A stretch of 64,000 nucleotides of DNA from positions 62,001 to 126,000 of the forward strand of contig NZ_JAOOPZ010000003.1 of assembly GCF_025486335.1 (NCBI RefSeq). Direction: 5' to 3'. Made by a program: the position numbers and the translations under genes. Origin of the DNA: Mycoplasma zalophi. Lineage in GTDB: Bacteria; Bacillota_I; Bacilli_A; Mycoplasmatales; Metamycoplasmataceae. The notes beneath the pieces are model-generated. The model did no database searches. It saw only the letters and a program-made list of their open reading frames with translations, and was not told the origin of the DNA. Shown piece by piece: positions 20,807 to 31,755 of this stretch (position 1 is its first letter; each line of letters starts with the position of its first letter).

Positions 20807-21598
20807 TAATTTTATTAATTTATTTAATGTTTTAGCAACACCAGATTTTTTGTAATTAAATCCTATTTCTGTTGCTATATTTTTAAGTTCCTGATTTGAA
20901 TTTTTCATTGCAATTAATCCACCTAAATGATTTGCAGTACTTGCATCATTTAGACTATCACCTATGTGGATAGCTTTTAATGGGTCTATATTTATTAGTG
21001 AACATATAAAACTATTTGCTTTACCTTTTGTTGCATTAATATCAGTAATTTCTAAGGCTCTATTATTTCCAATTGAAACAACATTAATATCAATAAATTC
21101 TCGCAATAATTTATTTTTAAATTCTTTTAATTTATTTTTTTTAGATGAAATAACTAATATTTTAGTAATATCATCTATATTTTTTGCTTGTGAATTTTTT
21201 TGTACTGTATATTCTTTTTTAAAAAACTTAATAATTTTTGATATTAAAGTATCAGAATATATAATTTTTTGCGAATTAATAAAAAAAGAAAATTTTTCTT
21301 TTGACATTAAATCAACAATATTTAAATATGTTTTTTTATTAATTGCGTGTTTTTTTATTATATTTCCAACTTTATCAAAAATTATTGCACCATTTTGAGC
21401 GACACCATAATTTAAACCTAACATATTAGTAGTTTCTAATAAATTTTTGCTAAATCCCCGCCCTGTAGAAATAAAACATGGAATTTTTTTATTTATATTT
21501 TGTATGGTGTTTATGTTCATGGTACTAATGTTATTGTTTTTTAAATCGACTAAAGTTCCATCTAGATCAATAAATATAGCTTGCGGTCTAAATTCCAT
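20804..21598 (-). CDS. HAD hydrolase, Cof-like
   Basis: A 264-aa HAD phosphatase. Motif I is IFIDLDGTLVDL at residues 9-20, motif II FISTGRG, and motif IV AIHIGDSLNDASTANHLGG with the following AMKNSN. The cap is of the Cof C2 type but short. The start at 21598 is 3 nt from the thioredoxin stop, so it is co-transcribed with trxA. The substrate is unknown. No TGA codon is used. Confidence 0.85.
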   Translation of the reverse strand: MEFRPQAIFIDLDGTLVDLKNNNISTMNINTIQNINKKIPCFISTGRGFSKNLLETTNMLGLNYGVAQNGAIIFDKVGNIIKKHAINKKTYLNIVDLMSKEKFSFFINSQKIIYSDTLISKIIKFFKKEYTVQKNSQAKNIDDITKILVISSKKNKLKEFKNKLLREFIDINVVSIGNNRALEITDINATKGKANSFICSLINIDPLKAIHIGDSLNDASTANHLGGLIAMKNSNQELKNIATEIGFNYKKSGVAKTLNKLIKL

Positions 21599-21601
21599 AT
21601 A

Positions 21602-21901
21602 TTAACCTAAAACTAATTTTTCTAATTGTGGTAAAGGAATGAATCCAACTTTTGAATCTACCATTTTTCCGTTTTCAAAAATGTAATAACTTGGTATTGA
21701 AGTAATTCCATAATCTCTTGCTAATTGACGATTTTCATCAACATCGACTGAGTAAACAACAACTTCATCATGTTTAGCTACAAATTCTTCTACAACAGGT
21801 TTAAACATTGAACACATACCACATCATGTTGCAGTAAATAGTACAATATTTTTTGGTGCAGATAGATCTAAAGTTTCATCTTTTTTAACTTGTTTTATCA
21901 T
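21602..21901 (-). CDS. trxA: Thioredoxin
   Basis: A 99-aa thiol-disulfide oxidoreductase. The active site WCGMC (usual WCGPC) has its Trp encoded by TGA and Met in place of Pro. It is followed by the typical VDVDENRQLARDYGITSIPSYYIF block with the cis-Pro. The start at 21901 has GGAGAAAAA upstream. Its partner thioredoxin reductase is at 24296-25213. An AhpD-like gene and this pair make up the thiol-redox set of the window. Confidence 0.95.
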
Positions 21902-21989
21902 TTTTTCTCCTTTAATTTTTATATTTAATATTATATAGAAATAATAATTAAATTTTAAAAAAGTAATTTTTTTATGTTTTTTTATACCA

Positions 21990-23429
21990 TTAATAAGATT
22001 TTGCAAAAATTACATTCCGTTTTGTTTCTGTTCCATTTATAACACAACTTGATTTTTTATTAATTTTTATTGGATCCTTAAATGGAATACAACGTGCTGT
22101 AGCTCCTGTTTCTTGTTGAATAAATTCTTCAGCAGTTTCATCTCCACAAAAAGGAATCATAACTCATTTTCCTTCGGCAATTTTTTGTTTAAATTCTTGA
22201 TAGTCATTTGTTGTAACAATATTATCAATCATTCTTTTGTGAGCTTGATTATATAAATTTTTGTGAATATTGTCAAATAATTTTTTAATAGTTGTTTTTA
22301 TTGATTTATCAAATTTTATAGTTTGTTTTTCTAATGTATCTCTTCTTATTACAATAACTTCACCAGATTCAGCTTCTTTTGAACCAATTTCAATTCTTAA
22401 TGGGGTACCATGAATTTCACTATTAGAAGCTTTAAATCCAGGATTTTTATTACTTGAATCAAGTTCAACACGGAAAAACTTAGATAAGTATTTTTTTACT
22501 TCTTGAGCAAATTCTTTTACTTTTGGGTCTTTATGTCCAAAAATTTCTAACACATCAATTTGTACAGGTGCTACTCTTGGCGGGATAATAATACCTCTAT
22601 CATCACCATGAGCCATAATTAAGGCACCAATAAGTCTAGTGGTTACTCCTCAACTTGTTCCATAAGCATATTCACGTTGATTTTCTTTATTTTTAAAAGT
22701 GATATCAAAAACTTTTGTAAAATTTTGTGATAAATAGTGACTTGTTCCTGCTTGAAGTGCACGCCCATCTTTCATCATAGCTTCAATTGTATAAGTAGAA
22801 CATGCACCTGAAAATTTTTCTCTTGGGGTTTTTTTACCTTGAATAACTGGCAATGATAAATATTTTTTTAGAAAATTAGCATAAATTCTTAACATAGTTT
22901 TTGTTAATTTTCTAGCTTCTAAAGCATCAGCGTGAACTGTATGACCTTCTTGTCATAAAAATTCTGTAGTGCGTAGAAATGGATTAGTTGTTTTTTCTCA
23001 TCTAATAACATTTGCTCATTGATTATAAATTAATGGTAAATCATTGTAACTTTCAACATTATCTTTAAAATAGGTTGAAAATAAAACTTCACTTGTGGGG
23101 CGAATATAATATTTTTCAGCCAAAGGTTTTCCACCAACCTCAGTAACTGTTGCAAGTTCAGGATTAAATCCCTCTAAGTGATCTTTTTCTTTTTGGATTA
23201 ATGAATCAGGAATTAAAAGAGGAAAATAAACATTTTTTACACCTTGTTTCTTAAATTCAATATCTAGGTTTTTTTGAATATTTTCTCAAATACCATAAGA
23301 TAAAGGTTTAAAAATAATTGTACCTCTAGCTTTTCCATAACTAATTAGATCTCCATTTTTAATTACATCTAAATATCATTTTGAAAAATCTTCTTCTAAT
23401 GGGGTAATTTTTTCTAATTTTTTTGCCAT
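21990..23429 (-). CDS. proS: Prolyl-tRNA synthetase (archaeal/eukaryal-type)
   Basis: Charges tRNA-Pro. A 479-aa class II synthetase of the short ProS type without the editing insertion domain. It has LAEKYYIRPTSEVLFSTYF (motif 2 region), [22 protein letters not shown] and AGTSHYLSQNFTKVFDI, an anticodon-binding domain from about residue 280 (PPRVAPVQIDVLEIFG), and a C-terminal ProS-specific domain. The start at 23429 follows GAAAGGAATAAA. Several Trp are TGA. It ends 89 nt upstream of trxA. Confidence 0.95.
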
Positions 23430-23561
23430 TTTATTCCTTTCATAAAATAATATTAATTTTCACTAAATAAATATATGTAAATTATATAATAATGCACTCT
23501 TAATAGTTATAAATTAATGTTATAATAATTAAAAAATAATTAAGGTAAGGAGGAAAAGGGA

Positions 23562-23900
23562 ATGCACGGATTTCATGACCCAGAAAAAAAACAAAAATAT
23601 TATTCACAATTAAAAGAAGCAAAAGGTGATTACGTTGAAGCATATGAAAATTTTTCTAAAACTGTTTTTAGAGAAGATGTTTTATCTACAAAGCAAAAAG
23701 AATTAATTGCTTGTGCAATTGCAACATCAAAAAGATGTATATGATGTTTAGAATCACATTTACCTAAAGCAAAAAAGGCAGGAGCAACAAAAGAAGAAAT
23801 TATAGAAGCGGTTATGGTTAGTTCAATTTTTGATGGTGGACCATCGATGGCTACTATAATGTTAGACATAATGCCCTTGTTAGATGAATTATTTAATTAA
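23562..23900 (+). CDS. AhpD-like / carboxymuconolactone decarboxylase-family protein
   Basis: A 112-aa all-helical protein of the AhpD/CMD fold, likely a small disulfide reductase or peroxidase helper. The core KELIACAIATSKRCIWCLESH carries the CxxC + His site (Cys-Ile-Trp-Cys, Trp from TGA). It is followed by KAKKAGATKEEIIEAVMVSS, the standard helix pair. The start at 23562 has a strong GGAGG. It is a single gene with its own terminator at 23907-23940. Its substrate is unknown. Confidence 0.87.
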
Positions 23901-23906
23901 TTTTTT

Positions 23907-23941
23907 AAAAAACATTCATTTTAAAATATGGATGTTTTTTA
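23907..23941 (+). terminator. Terminator after AhpD-like gene
   Basis: 13-nt arms 23907-23919 and 23928-23940 (AAAAAACAT... and ...ATGTTTTTT) with one G-T pair, ending in T. Confidence 0.83.
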
Positions 23942-23961
23942 AAAAATTAATTAAAAAATAA

Positions 23962-23988
23962 AAAAACAGAAGATTAGCTTCTGTTTAT
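23962..23988 (-). terminator. Terminator after tRNA-Tyr/tRNA-Gln
   Basis: Arms AAACAGAAG (23964-23972) and CTTCTGTTT (23978-23986), with a T run on the minus strand. Confidence 0.82.
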
Positions 23989-24002
23989 AGGTCATTTCTG
24001 AT

Positions 24003-24077
24003 TGGCTGCCCTTGTTAGATTCGAACTAACGCATGGAGGTACCAAAAACCTCTGCCTTACCGCTTGGCTAAAGGGCA
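24003..24077 (-). tRNA. tRNA-Gln (TTG)
   Basis: A 75-nt cloverleaf with acceptor TGCCCTT/AAGGGCA, anticodon stem GAGGT/ACCTC with loop TTTTGGT (anticodon TTG), and encoded CCA. Confidence 0.95.
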
Positions 24078-24080
24078 AAA

Positions 24081-24164
24081 TGGTGGGAGGGGAGGGATTC
24101 GAACCCCCGAACCGTGAGGAAGTGGGTTACAGCCACCCGCGTTTGGCCGCTTCGCTACCCTCCC
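24081..24164 (-). tRNA. tRNA-Tyr (GTA)
   Basis: An 84-nt class II tRNA with a long variable arm. Acceptor GGGAGGG/CCCTCCC, anticodon loop CTGTAAC (anticodon GTA), and encoded CCA. It lies 3 nt upstream of tRNA-Gln on the same strand. Confidence 0.95.
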
Positions 24165-24275
24165 ATTTGCTCTTACTTAAAGTGCAATATACATTATAAT
24201 ACAAATTTAAAAACTTTTATAAAAAAAAAATAATTTTTTTGTTTTTAAATACTTAGACTTTTTATTAATGCAGTA

Positions 24276-24298
24276 TAAAAAAATACCCGAAGGTATTA
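24276..24298 (-). terminator. Terminator overlapping the trxB stop
   Basis: Arms AATACC (24282-24287) and GGTATT (24292-24297) with loop CGAA, followed on the minus strand by seven T. The 3' arm overlaps the trxB stop codon. Confidence 0.82.
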
Positions 24299-25213
24299 TA
24301 AACGATTTGATAAAATTTTTGCCGCTATTGTTCCATCATTTGTTGCTGTTGTAATTTGTCTAATTGCTTTTTGTCTTACATCACCAATTGCAAAAATATT
24401 TTTTATTGTTGTTTCCATTTCTTCATTAGTTATTACGAAACCATTTTCATCTAAAATATTTAATTGTTTTAAAAATGCAGTACTTGGACGAAAACCTATG
24501 TAAGGAAAAATTGCATTAACTTCAATTTCTCTTAGTTCACCATTAACATCAGCTAAAATTTTTTCAACACCATTTGCACCATTAATTTCTTTTATTTCAC
24601 TATTTAATAAAAGAGTAATATTGTTGCGCTTTTTAAGATCATCTACTAATGATTTTTCTGCTATTGTGTGATTTTCACGCACAAAAATATAAACATGGCT
24701 CGCTATGTTAGAGATATAAGCAGCTTCTTCAATTGCACTATTTCCTCCACCAATTATAGCCATTGGTTTGTTTGCATATAAAGGACCATCACAAATTGCA
24801 CAATAACTTAAACCTTTACCATCATATTTTTCAATGTTTTTTATTGAAGAAGGAATATTTGAAATCATTCCAGTTGCAATAATTACTGCTTTAGAAGTTA
24901 ATTTTGAACCATCTGTCATAATAAGTTCTTTATATTCATCTTCTTTAGAAATAATTTCTTTTACATCTCCATATAAATATTTTGCACCTAAATTTGTTGC
25001 ATGCATAAACATTCTCAATGCTAAGTCAGAACCTTTTATGGTTTCATCACCAGGTCAATTTTCAATTTTTGATTGGTTAGGTAATTTACCACCTGGTACT
25101 GATTTCTCTAAAAAAGCTGTTCTTAATTTTGCTCTTTGACTATAAATTGCAGCTGTAAGACCTGCAGGACCTGAACCTATAATTAAAACATCATAATCGG
25201 TTTTATTTTCCAT
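24296..25213 (-). CDS. trxB: Thioredoxin reductase
   Basis: An NADPH-dependent flavoenzyme that reduces thioredoxin. The protein is 305 aa. The FAD motif is LIIGSGPAGLTAAIYSQRA, the redox site CAICDGP (usual CATCDG), the NADPH motif AIIGGGNSAIEEAAYI, and the C-terminal FAD block FAIGDVRQKAIRQITTATNDG. The start at 25213 follows AGAGGTAAAA and is 13 nt from the lgt stop, so it is an lgt-trxB operon. One TGA Trp lies in IENWPGDE. Confidence 0.96.
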
Positions 25214-25225
25214 TTTTACCTCTTC

Positions 25226-26203
25226 TTAAACTGTCTTTGATTTTAATAATTCCTTACGTTGTTTTTCTTTTAATTTACGTAAAGTATATAATTCTGAGTC
25301 TTCTCATACATAAAAATGTAAAAGTTTATTTCATTTAGGTGATTTTGAAGGTTCTACTAGATACACTGCATAACGTTTATTTGTAGATAATTCAAAATAT
25401 AAGACCATAACAATTCCAAAGATAATATATAGAGAACTAAATACATTATAAAAAGTATAGTGATCTTGTCTTAAATTTTCCATACTAATTCTTATAATTC
25501 CATAGAACACTCAATAAAGCGCTCCTGTTGTTCCTGGTCTTAATCAATTATATTTATTTAAAATTCATACAAGCGTAATATATCCAACTAAGTTTGCAAT
25601 AGATTCATAAATAAATAAAGGAACTCTGTATGATGAAATACCATTGTAATTTATAAACATTTGTTTTTTGATGATATCCGGTAGTCATATAATTGATAAA
25701 TCATCTGCTGAAATTGCTTTTCCAAATAATTCGTGATTTGAAAAATTCCCTCATCTACCAATTGCTTGCCCTATAAATACTGCAGGCAAAATAATTGAAA
25801 AACATTTTTTTATGTCAATTTTATGTCTAAAAAATGATAAAAAGATAATATCTGCTATTGTAGCAGTAACTACTCCACCTTGGATTGATAATCCACCCGT
25901 CCAAACTTTATATCAGTTTGATTGTAAATATATTCAATCACCTCAAGCCATTCTTTCAAAAATGAAAAATAATCTTGCCCCAACAATTGCTGAAGGTAAT
26001 GTAATAATTACTACTGTTGCAAAAATTTCAAAAGGATATTTTTCTCTTCTTCAAAAGTAATAAACTGTTAAAATAGCACAAAACATACCAAGCATCATTA
26101 ATAATGAATAAAGCCTTATATTACCTAATTTTAAAACTGTATCAGGGTCATCAGGAATATATCCACTAAACGCTTGAGTAGTTTTTTCGAAAAAAGCTTC
26201 CAT
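25226..26203 (-). CDS. lgt: Prolipoprotein diacylglyceryl transferase
   Basis: Attaches diacylglycerol to the lipobox Cys of lipoproteins (here OppA and the SNase-like protein would be clients). The membrane protein is 325 aa with about seven TM segments. The signature GQAIGRWGNFSNHELFG lies near residue 150. Other blocks are WGDWIYLQSNWYKVWTGGLSIQGG and PLFIYESIANL. The start at 26203 follows AAAGGAAGAAC. It is co-transcribed with trxB. The N- and C-terminal parts are slightly longer than in E. coli Lgt. Confidence 0.94.
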
Positions 26204-26237
26204 GTTCTTCCTTTCTTTTATTACTAATTATATTATA

Positions 26238-29066
26238 TTAATTATTTTTGGTAAGTATTTGTTTCAAGTATTTAGCTGTATAAGAATTATCTTGCTTAGA
26301 TATCTGTTCAGGTGTTCCTGTTGCAATAATTTTACCACCATTTTTACCACCACCAGGTCCTAAATCAATAATATAATCAGCATTTTTAATAATATCTAAA
26401 TTATGTTCTATTACTAAAACGGTATCTCCATTATCAACTATACGATTTAAAACTGACAATAATTTTTTAACATCATGAGTATGAAGTCCAGTTGTTGGTT
26501 CATCTAAAATAAATAAAGTTTGTCCGGTAGGTTTTTTTTGTAAGTAAGTTGCTAATTTAACTCTTTGTGCTTCTCCACCACTTAATGTTGTTGCAGCTTG
26601 TCCTAATTGAATATAACCTAACCCAACATCTAAAAGAGTTTGTAATTTTGCTTGAATTTTTGTTCTTGAACTAAAGAAATCATATGCCTCTTGTATACGC
26701 ATATTTAAAACATCATTAATTGATTTTTGGTGATATTTAATTTCTAAAGTTTCTTGATTATATCTTTTTCCGTCGCAGTGATCACAAGTAACATAAACAT
26801 CAGGTAAAAAATGCATTTCAATTTTTATAACTCCATCACCTTGACATTTATCACATCTACCGCCAGGAACATTAAAACTAAAACGTCCTTTTTTATATCC
26901 TCTTATTCTTGATTCTTCAACATTTGCAAAAATGTCACGAATATCATCAAAAACACTAGTATAAGTAGCTGGATTTGATCTTGGTGTTCTTCCTATTGGT
27001 GATTGAGTAATTTGAATAACTTTATCAATAAATACATCACCAGTAAGTTTAGTATTAGATTTTGAAATTGTGTCTTTTGAAAGATGAGTAGCTAATTCAT
27101 TTAAAATAATTTCATTAACCAAAGTACTTTTTCCTGAACCAGAAACACCTGTCACACAAACAAATTTACCTAGTGGTATTTTTACATCAATATTTTTTAA
27201 ATTATTTTTTGAAGCATTTTTAATACTTAAAACTTTTCCATTACCACTGCGTCTTGACACAGGAACATCTATTTTTCACTCACCACTTAAATATTTACCA
27301 GTTATAGAATCTTGTGATTTAATAATATCATCTAAATTTCCTTGCGCAACTATATAACCACCTTTATCACCAGCAACAGGTCCAATATCAACAATATGAT
27401 CAGCTTCTAAAATTGTTTCTTCATCATGTTCGACAACAATTAAAGTATTTCCTATCTCAACCATTTTTTTAAGAGAATTTAAAAGTTTTTGATTATCATG
27501 TTGATGCAACCCAATACTTGGTTCATCTAATACATATAAAATTCCAGTTAGATTTGCACCAATTTGAGTTGCTAATCTAATTCTTTGCGCCTCTCCACCA
27601 CTTAAGGTTTCTGATTTTCTGTTTAAAGTTAAATAATCAAGACCAACATTAATTAAAAATTCTAGTCTGTGAATGGTTTCATTTAAAATTAAACTTGAAA
27701 TTTCAACTTCTGTTGCATTTAATTCGAGCTTTTTAATAAATTCTAAAATATCTGTTATATCTAATGAACAAATGTCAAAAATATTTTTTTGATTTATTTT
27801 TACCGCTAGAGCATAATCATTTAATCTTGAACCCTTACATACGTTACAGGTAATTTCACTCATAAATTTTTTATATCATGCTCTTATTTCTTCACTTGAA
27901 GTTTCTAAATATTTTCTTTCTAAAAAAGTTGCAATTCCTTCAATATAACCTTTTCTTTGGTATTTATTTCCTGATGCAGAAATTAACACATATTCAAATT
28001 CTTCTTCTGAACCACGCAAAATAATTTTTAATTGTTTAGAAGTCAATTGTTCAATAGGAACATCAATTGGTATTTCATAACGATCTAAAAGCACCTTAAA
28101 TTCTTGTCATTCTAAGTTTTGGGTATTTACTATATTTTCAAAATATTTAATACCACCTGCTTTTATTGTCATTTTAGGATTAGGAACAATTTTTTCATAA
28201 TCAGCGTGTAATTTTATTCCAATTCCTTTACATTCTTCACACATTCCATAAGGACTATTAAATGAAAATAATTTAGGTTCTATTTTAGGCATATCAAAGT
28301 CGCCATATTCACATGAATAATGTATTGAAAATAACTGACCTTCTTTATCTAATTCATAAACTCTAACGAATCCATTTGAATGCTCTAATGCTATTTCAAC
28401 AGCTTGTGAAACTCTTTGTCTTTCAGTTTCTTTTAAAGTTAATCTATCAATTACAATATCAATATTTCATCTTTTGTTTTTATCTAAATTAATTTCATCA
28501 TCAAGTGAGTAAATATCATCATTAATTTTAACTCTTACAAATCCTTCTCTTTTTAACTGTGCTAATTTTGCTTGATGTGAACCTTTTTCACCAAAAACAA
28601 TCGGACTTAATATATATAATTTAGTGTTTTCTTTGTATTTAAAAATAGCATCAATTATATCTTTATGTTTTTGAGCTTTGATTTCAATATTATGAGTTGG
28701 ACAAAAAACCTTTCCAATTCTTGCATATAACAATCTTAAATAATCATAAATTTCAGTAACAGTTCCAACAATTGAACGAGGATTATTGTGTGTTGTTTTT
28801 TGTTCAATGCTTATTGAAGGACTTAAACCTTCTATACTTTCGACATTAGGTCTTTTTGTATTACCTAAAAATTGTCTTGCATATGAACTTAAACTATCTA
28901 CATAACGCCTTTTACCCTCTTCATAAATTGTATTAAAAGCAAGTGAACTTTTCCCAGATCCACTTAACCCTGTAAAAACTATTAACTTTTGTCTTGGTAA
29001 TTCTAAACTTACATTTTTTAGATTATTTTCTTTTGCACCTTTAATTATTATTTTGTCGTTTTTCAT
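26238..29066 (-). CDS. uvrA: UvrABC system protein A
   Basis: DNA-damage recognition ATPase of nucleotide-excision repair. The protein is 942 aa, full length. There are two ABC modules: Walker [13 protein letters not shown] near residue 31 and [13 protein letters not shown] near 640, and signatures [12 protein letters not shown] and [12 protein letters not shown]. Zinc modules with paired Cys are [18 protein letters not shown] and CDKCQGDG...[10 protein letters not shown]. Several Trp are TGA. It is separated from the MATE gene upstream by a terminator. Confidence 0.97.
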
Positions 29067-29079
29067 ATTTAAAATTATA

Positions 29080-29124
29080 ATAAAAAAAGCCCCAATTAAA
29101 AAGTTTTTTTAAATTTGAGCTTTG
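29080..29124 (-). terminator. Terminator after MATE gene
   Basis: Imperfect stem of AAAGCCCCAATT (29087-29098) with AAATTTGAGCTTT (29111-29123), followed on the minus strand by a T run. It overlaps the last codons of the MATE gene. Confidence 0.7.
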
Positions 29125-30659
29125 TCATTTGTAATGTTTAATTTTCAGTTAAATTTATGTTGTACAAATTCAAAAATTGATAATCTTACTATATCTCAAA
29201 CATAAAATAAGAAGTAAGTTAATGGCAGTGAAATATGATATTTAGGAACAACCAACAGTCCTAAGATAATTAGAAATGCAAAGTGTGATCATTGACTAGT
29301 AAAGTTTGTAATACTACTTAATGTGCTTCTCCCACCACTACTTATTATTGCACTAGTTGTATAGAATCAGTTTTGCAATGGACTTGTTAAAGCAATTGCT
29401 AAGATTGTTAAAAATAAATATTTTGCTTGAATTAATGAAGCATTATAAGCTGCTTGTTGTATTAATTCTTCTTTTGTATCTGCAATTATTTTTGTAATTT
29501 GTTTTACTTCTTCAAAACTAAAAGTACTTAAGCGACTAAAAACTTCTTTCTTTACACCAGTAGTTAAAGAATTAGTTTCATAAATTATTACTCCACAAAT
29601 TATTAAAAGCATACTTAAAAATGAACCAATAATAAAATGAAATCCTTTAAGACTTAATGCATGCCGTTCTGCTTCTTCAAATTTATTTTCACCTAATTTT
29701 GTTGCAACAAATACTGCTACATTAGCACCACATGCTGCAATTGTTGCTCCAAACACACTAGCAATTGATTCTGTTAAAGTAAGTATACTCGCAGCTGAAA
29801 GTCTCATATATTGTTCATTAACGGTTCCGGGTGGAAAAGCTCTATTTCAAATAATCATTCTTAGAGGAATTACAATCATAGCGCTAAGAGCTACTATAAA
29901 TGCAAAAATTTTTGAAATATATAGTTTTGCTATTTTTTTTGTGATAAAAAATAAATTCAAGGGATTTAGTCAAATTTGTTTATTTTTTCTTATCATTCAA
30001 TATGAATCGAGAAAAATACTAATAAATACACTAACAATAGTTCCGTAGGCTGCGGCTTCTGCACCCATTTTAAAACCAAATAGTAAAATTGAATTAATAG
30101 TGAAATTAATTATAATATTTATAATAGCAGTTAACATTGAATAAAAACTTTTACCAGTTTCACTTAATAATCCATTAGTATTTCATGCAATTGCCATCCC
30201 AAATCATGCAATTGTCATTAATTTTAAATAATTTGAACTAGATTCTAATGCAACACTATCGCCAGGACCAACAAGTAAAACAAATTGATTTGGAATTATT
30301 AAAGCAGGAATTGCAAAAACCAAGGCAATTGACAGATAAGTTCAAACTCTAAGTGCCATAATTTGATTTAAATTACCATACTGTTTTGATCCATAAAATT
30401 GTCCCACAAACATACTTGCAATGGTATTTATCGTGATAAAAATCATTGTTAAAATACCTGTTCAAAAATTTGCATAACTTAAAGCATTAACACCATTAGG
30501 AATATGAGTTACCATAAAATTATCTAAAAAAGCAGTTAATGAAAAAATAATTTCAGTAAAAATTACTGGAACCGTTATTTTTAGATAAGTTTTTCAATCT
30601 TTTTTAGTTTGTGGTAAATGCTTAATTATAAAACTTTTTATACTTATTAGTGTTTTCAT
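29109..30659 (-). CDS. MATE-family efflux transporter
   Basis: A 516-aa polytopic membrane protein with about 12 TM segments in two similar halves. It has the MATE N-terminal pattern TVPVIFTEIIFSLTAFLDNFMV and a second-half repeat beginning near TVNEQYMRLSAASILTLTESIAS. These cation-coupled antiporters export drugs or metabolites. A cytoplasmic loop of about 45 residues near 400-445 (VFSRLSTFSFEEVKQITKIIADTKEEL) is longer than usual. Many Trp are TGA. Its start at 30659 is 30 nt from the stop of the DUF2779-like gene, so the two may be co-transcribed. Confidence 0.85.
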
Positions 30660-30689
30660 AATATAAATTCTACCATGAAATTTATTATT

Positions 30690-31460
30690 TTAAATATCTC
30701 AAATTCTATCTTTTAATTCTTTTATCGTCATATTTTCATCTAATTCTAAGGCATTTAATTGTTTAATTAATTCTCTTCTGTGATTTATATCCTTAAGTCA
30801 CATATCAACTTCCTCTAAATGTTTATTTACATATTCCATTTTCCATACATCATCATGAGAATATTCTTTTAATTCTTTTACTAAAAGTTGTTTATTAATT
30901 TCAGTATAATAATGTTTTGTTGTTTCGAAATTGTTTTCTTTACAAAAAAGCAAAAAACCAACATAACTGGCAATGGCTCCATTATTTGACAAAATTCTAT
31001 TTTTAAAAACATTATGTTTACTTTTTTGCCTAATAATTTCTTTAATTTCTGAAAAATACTGCTTCTTAAACTGTTTTCTTGTTAATATTGATAAGCTGAT
31101 CGTTTGTTGACTAATTAAAGGAATAACCTTATTTTTTGGAAATAGTCTTTTTAAACATTTATTTTCTAAAACAGGATTATGTCCTACAAATTCAACATCT
31201 TGAATTTTAATTTTTGGATTGATTTTTTTAATATCTTTTTTAATTTGTAATCTTAAAGTTTCATAAAAATTTTTTTTGTTTTTAAAATTCATAACATAAG
31301 TACGAGATTTAAAAATTCCATGTTCAGCTTGAAACCCTAATGTATAGCAATACGGTGTTGAATTTTCAATTTTAATAATTTTTGCAAAAGGGTTAGTTAT
31401 TGCTTCAAAATCTATAAAAACTCTTGTTTTATGTTTTGTATTCGCCTTACTAATTGTCAT
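30690..31460 (-). CDS. Short DUF2779-like, DEDDy-type exonuclease-fold protein
   Basis: A 256-aa protein resembling the C-terminal exonuclease half of DUF2779 proteins such as the 33066-34925 product. It has exo motif I VFIDFEAI (Asp17, Glu19), a STPYCYTLGFQ strand matching the KPYTQVVNQ block of that protein, VGHNPVLENK, and a C-terminal YSHDDVWKM (Y200, D204; the YxxxD of DEDDy nucleases). The exo II Asp is not evident (SQQTISLSIL at the expected place), so catalysis is uncertain. It has no N-terminal domain and no membrane segment. Role unknown; RNA or DNA 3'-end trimming is possible. Confidence 0.6.
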
Positions 31461-31534
31461 AATAATAATTATAAATATTTTTTTGAATTACTAAAAATAT
31501 ACTTTAAAAAGTTATATAATAGGAATGATTAAAC

Positions 31535-31699
31535 ATGAAAAAAAGTAAATCCAGTAAGATAGAAAACAAAAAAAAATTTAAAAAAATAATAAAATACTTA
31601 AAAACACCAGCGGGTAAAAAAACTTTAATTTCTATTTCCGTTATTGTTTTTGTTGCAATTGTTGTTGTTGCTACTAGTGCAATAACATTTAATTCATAA
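31535..31699 (+). CDS. Small single-TM membrane protein
   Basis: A 54-aa protein with a strongly basic N-terminus (about 17 Lys in the first 33 residues), then one helix ISISVIVFVAIVVVATSAI, ending in TFNS. An AGGA lies about 10 nt before the ATG and a hairpin terminator follows, which supports a real gene. It could be a membrane-anchored RNA- or lipid-binding peptide. Function unknown. Confidence 0.5.
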   Translation: MKKSKSSKIENKKKFKKIIKYLKTPAGKKTLISISVIVFVAIVVVATSAITFNS

Positions 31700-31736
31700 T
31701 AAATAAAAACACAAAATTTTTATGTGTTTTTATTTT
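31699..31736 (+). terminator. Terminator after small membrane protein
   Basis: AAATAAAAACACA... pairs with ...TGTGTTTTTATTT around an A/T loop, followed by T. Confidence 0.7.
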
Positions 31737-31755
31737 TATTTTTTATAATAGCATT

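Noticed and set aside
20964-21398. Long plus-strand frame of 144 codons with hydrophobic content.
   Set aside because: It is antisense to the HAD gene with intact motifs; hydrophobicity comes from complementing AT-rich coding DNA. The same holds for frames at 2501-2758, 4316-4633 and 5454-5828.
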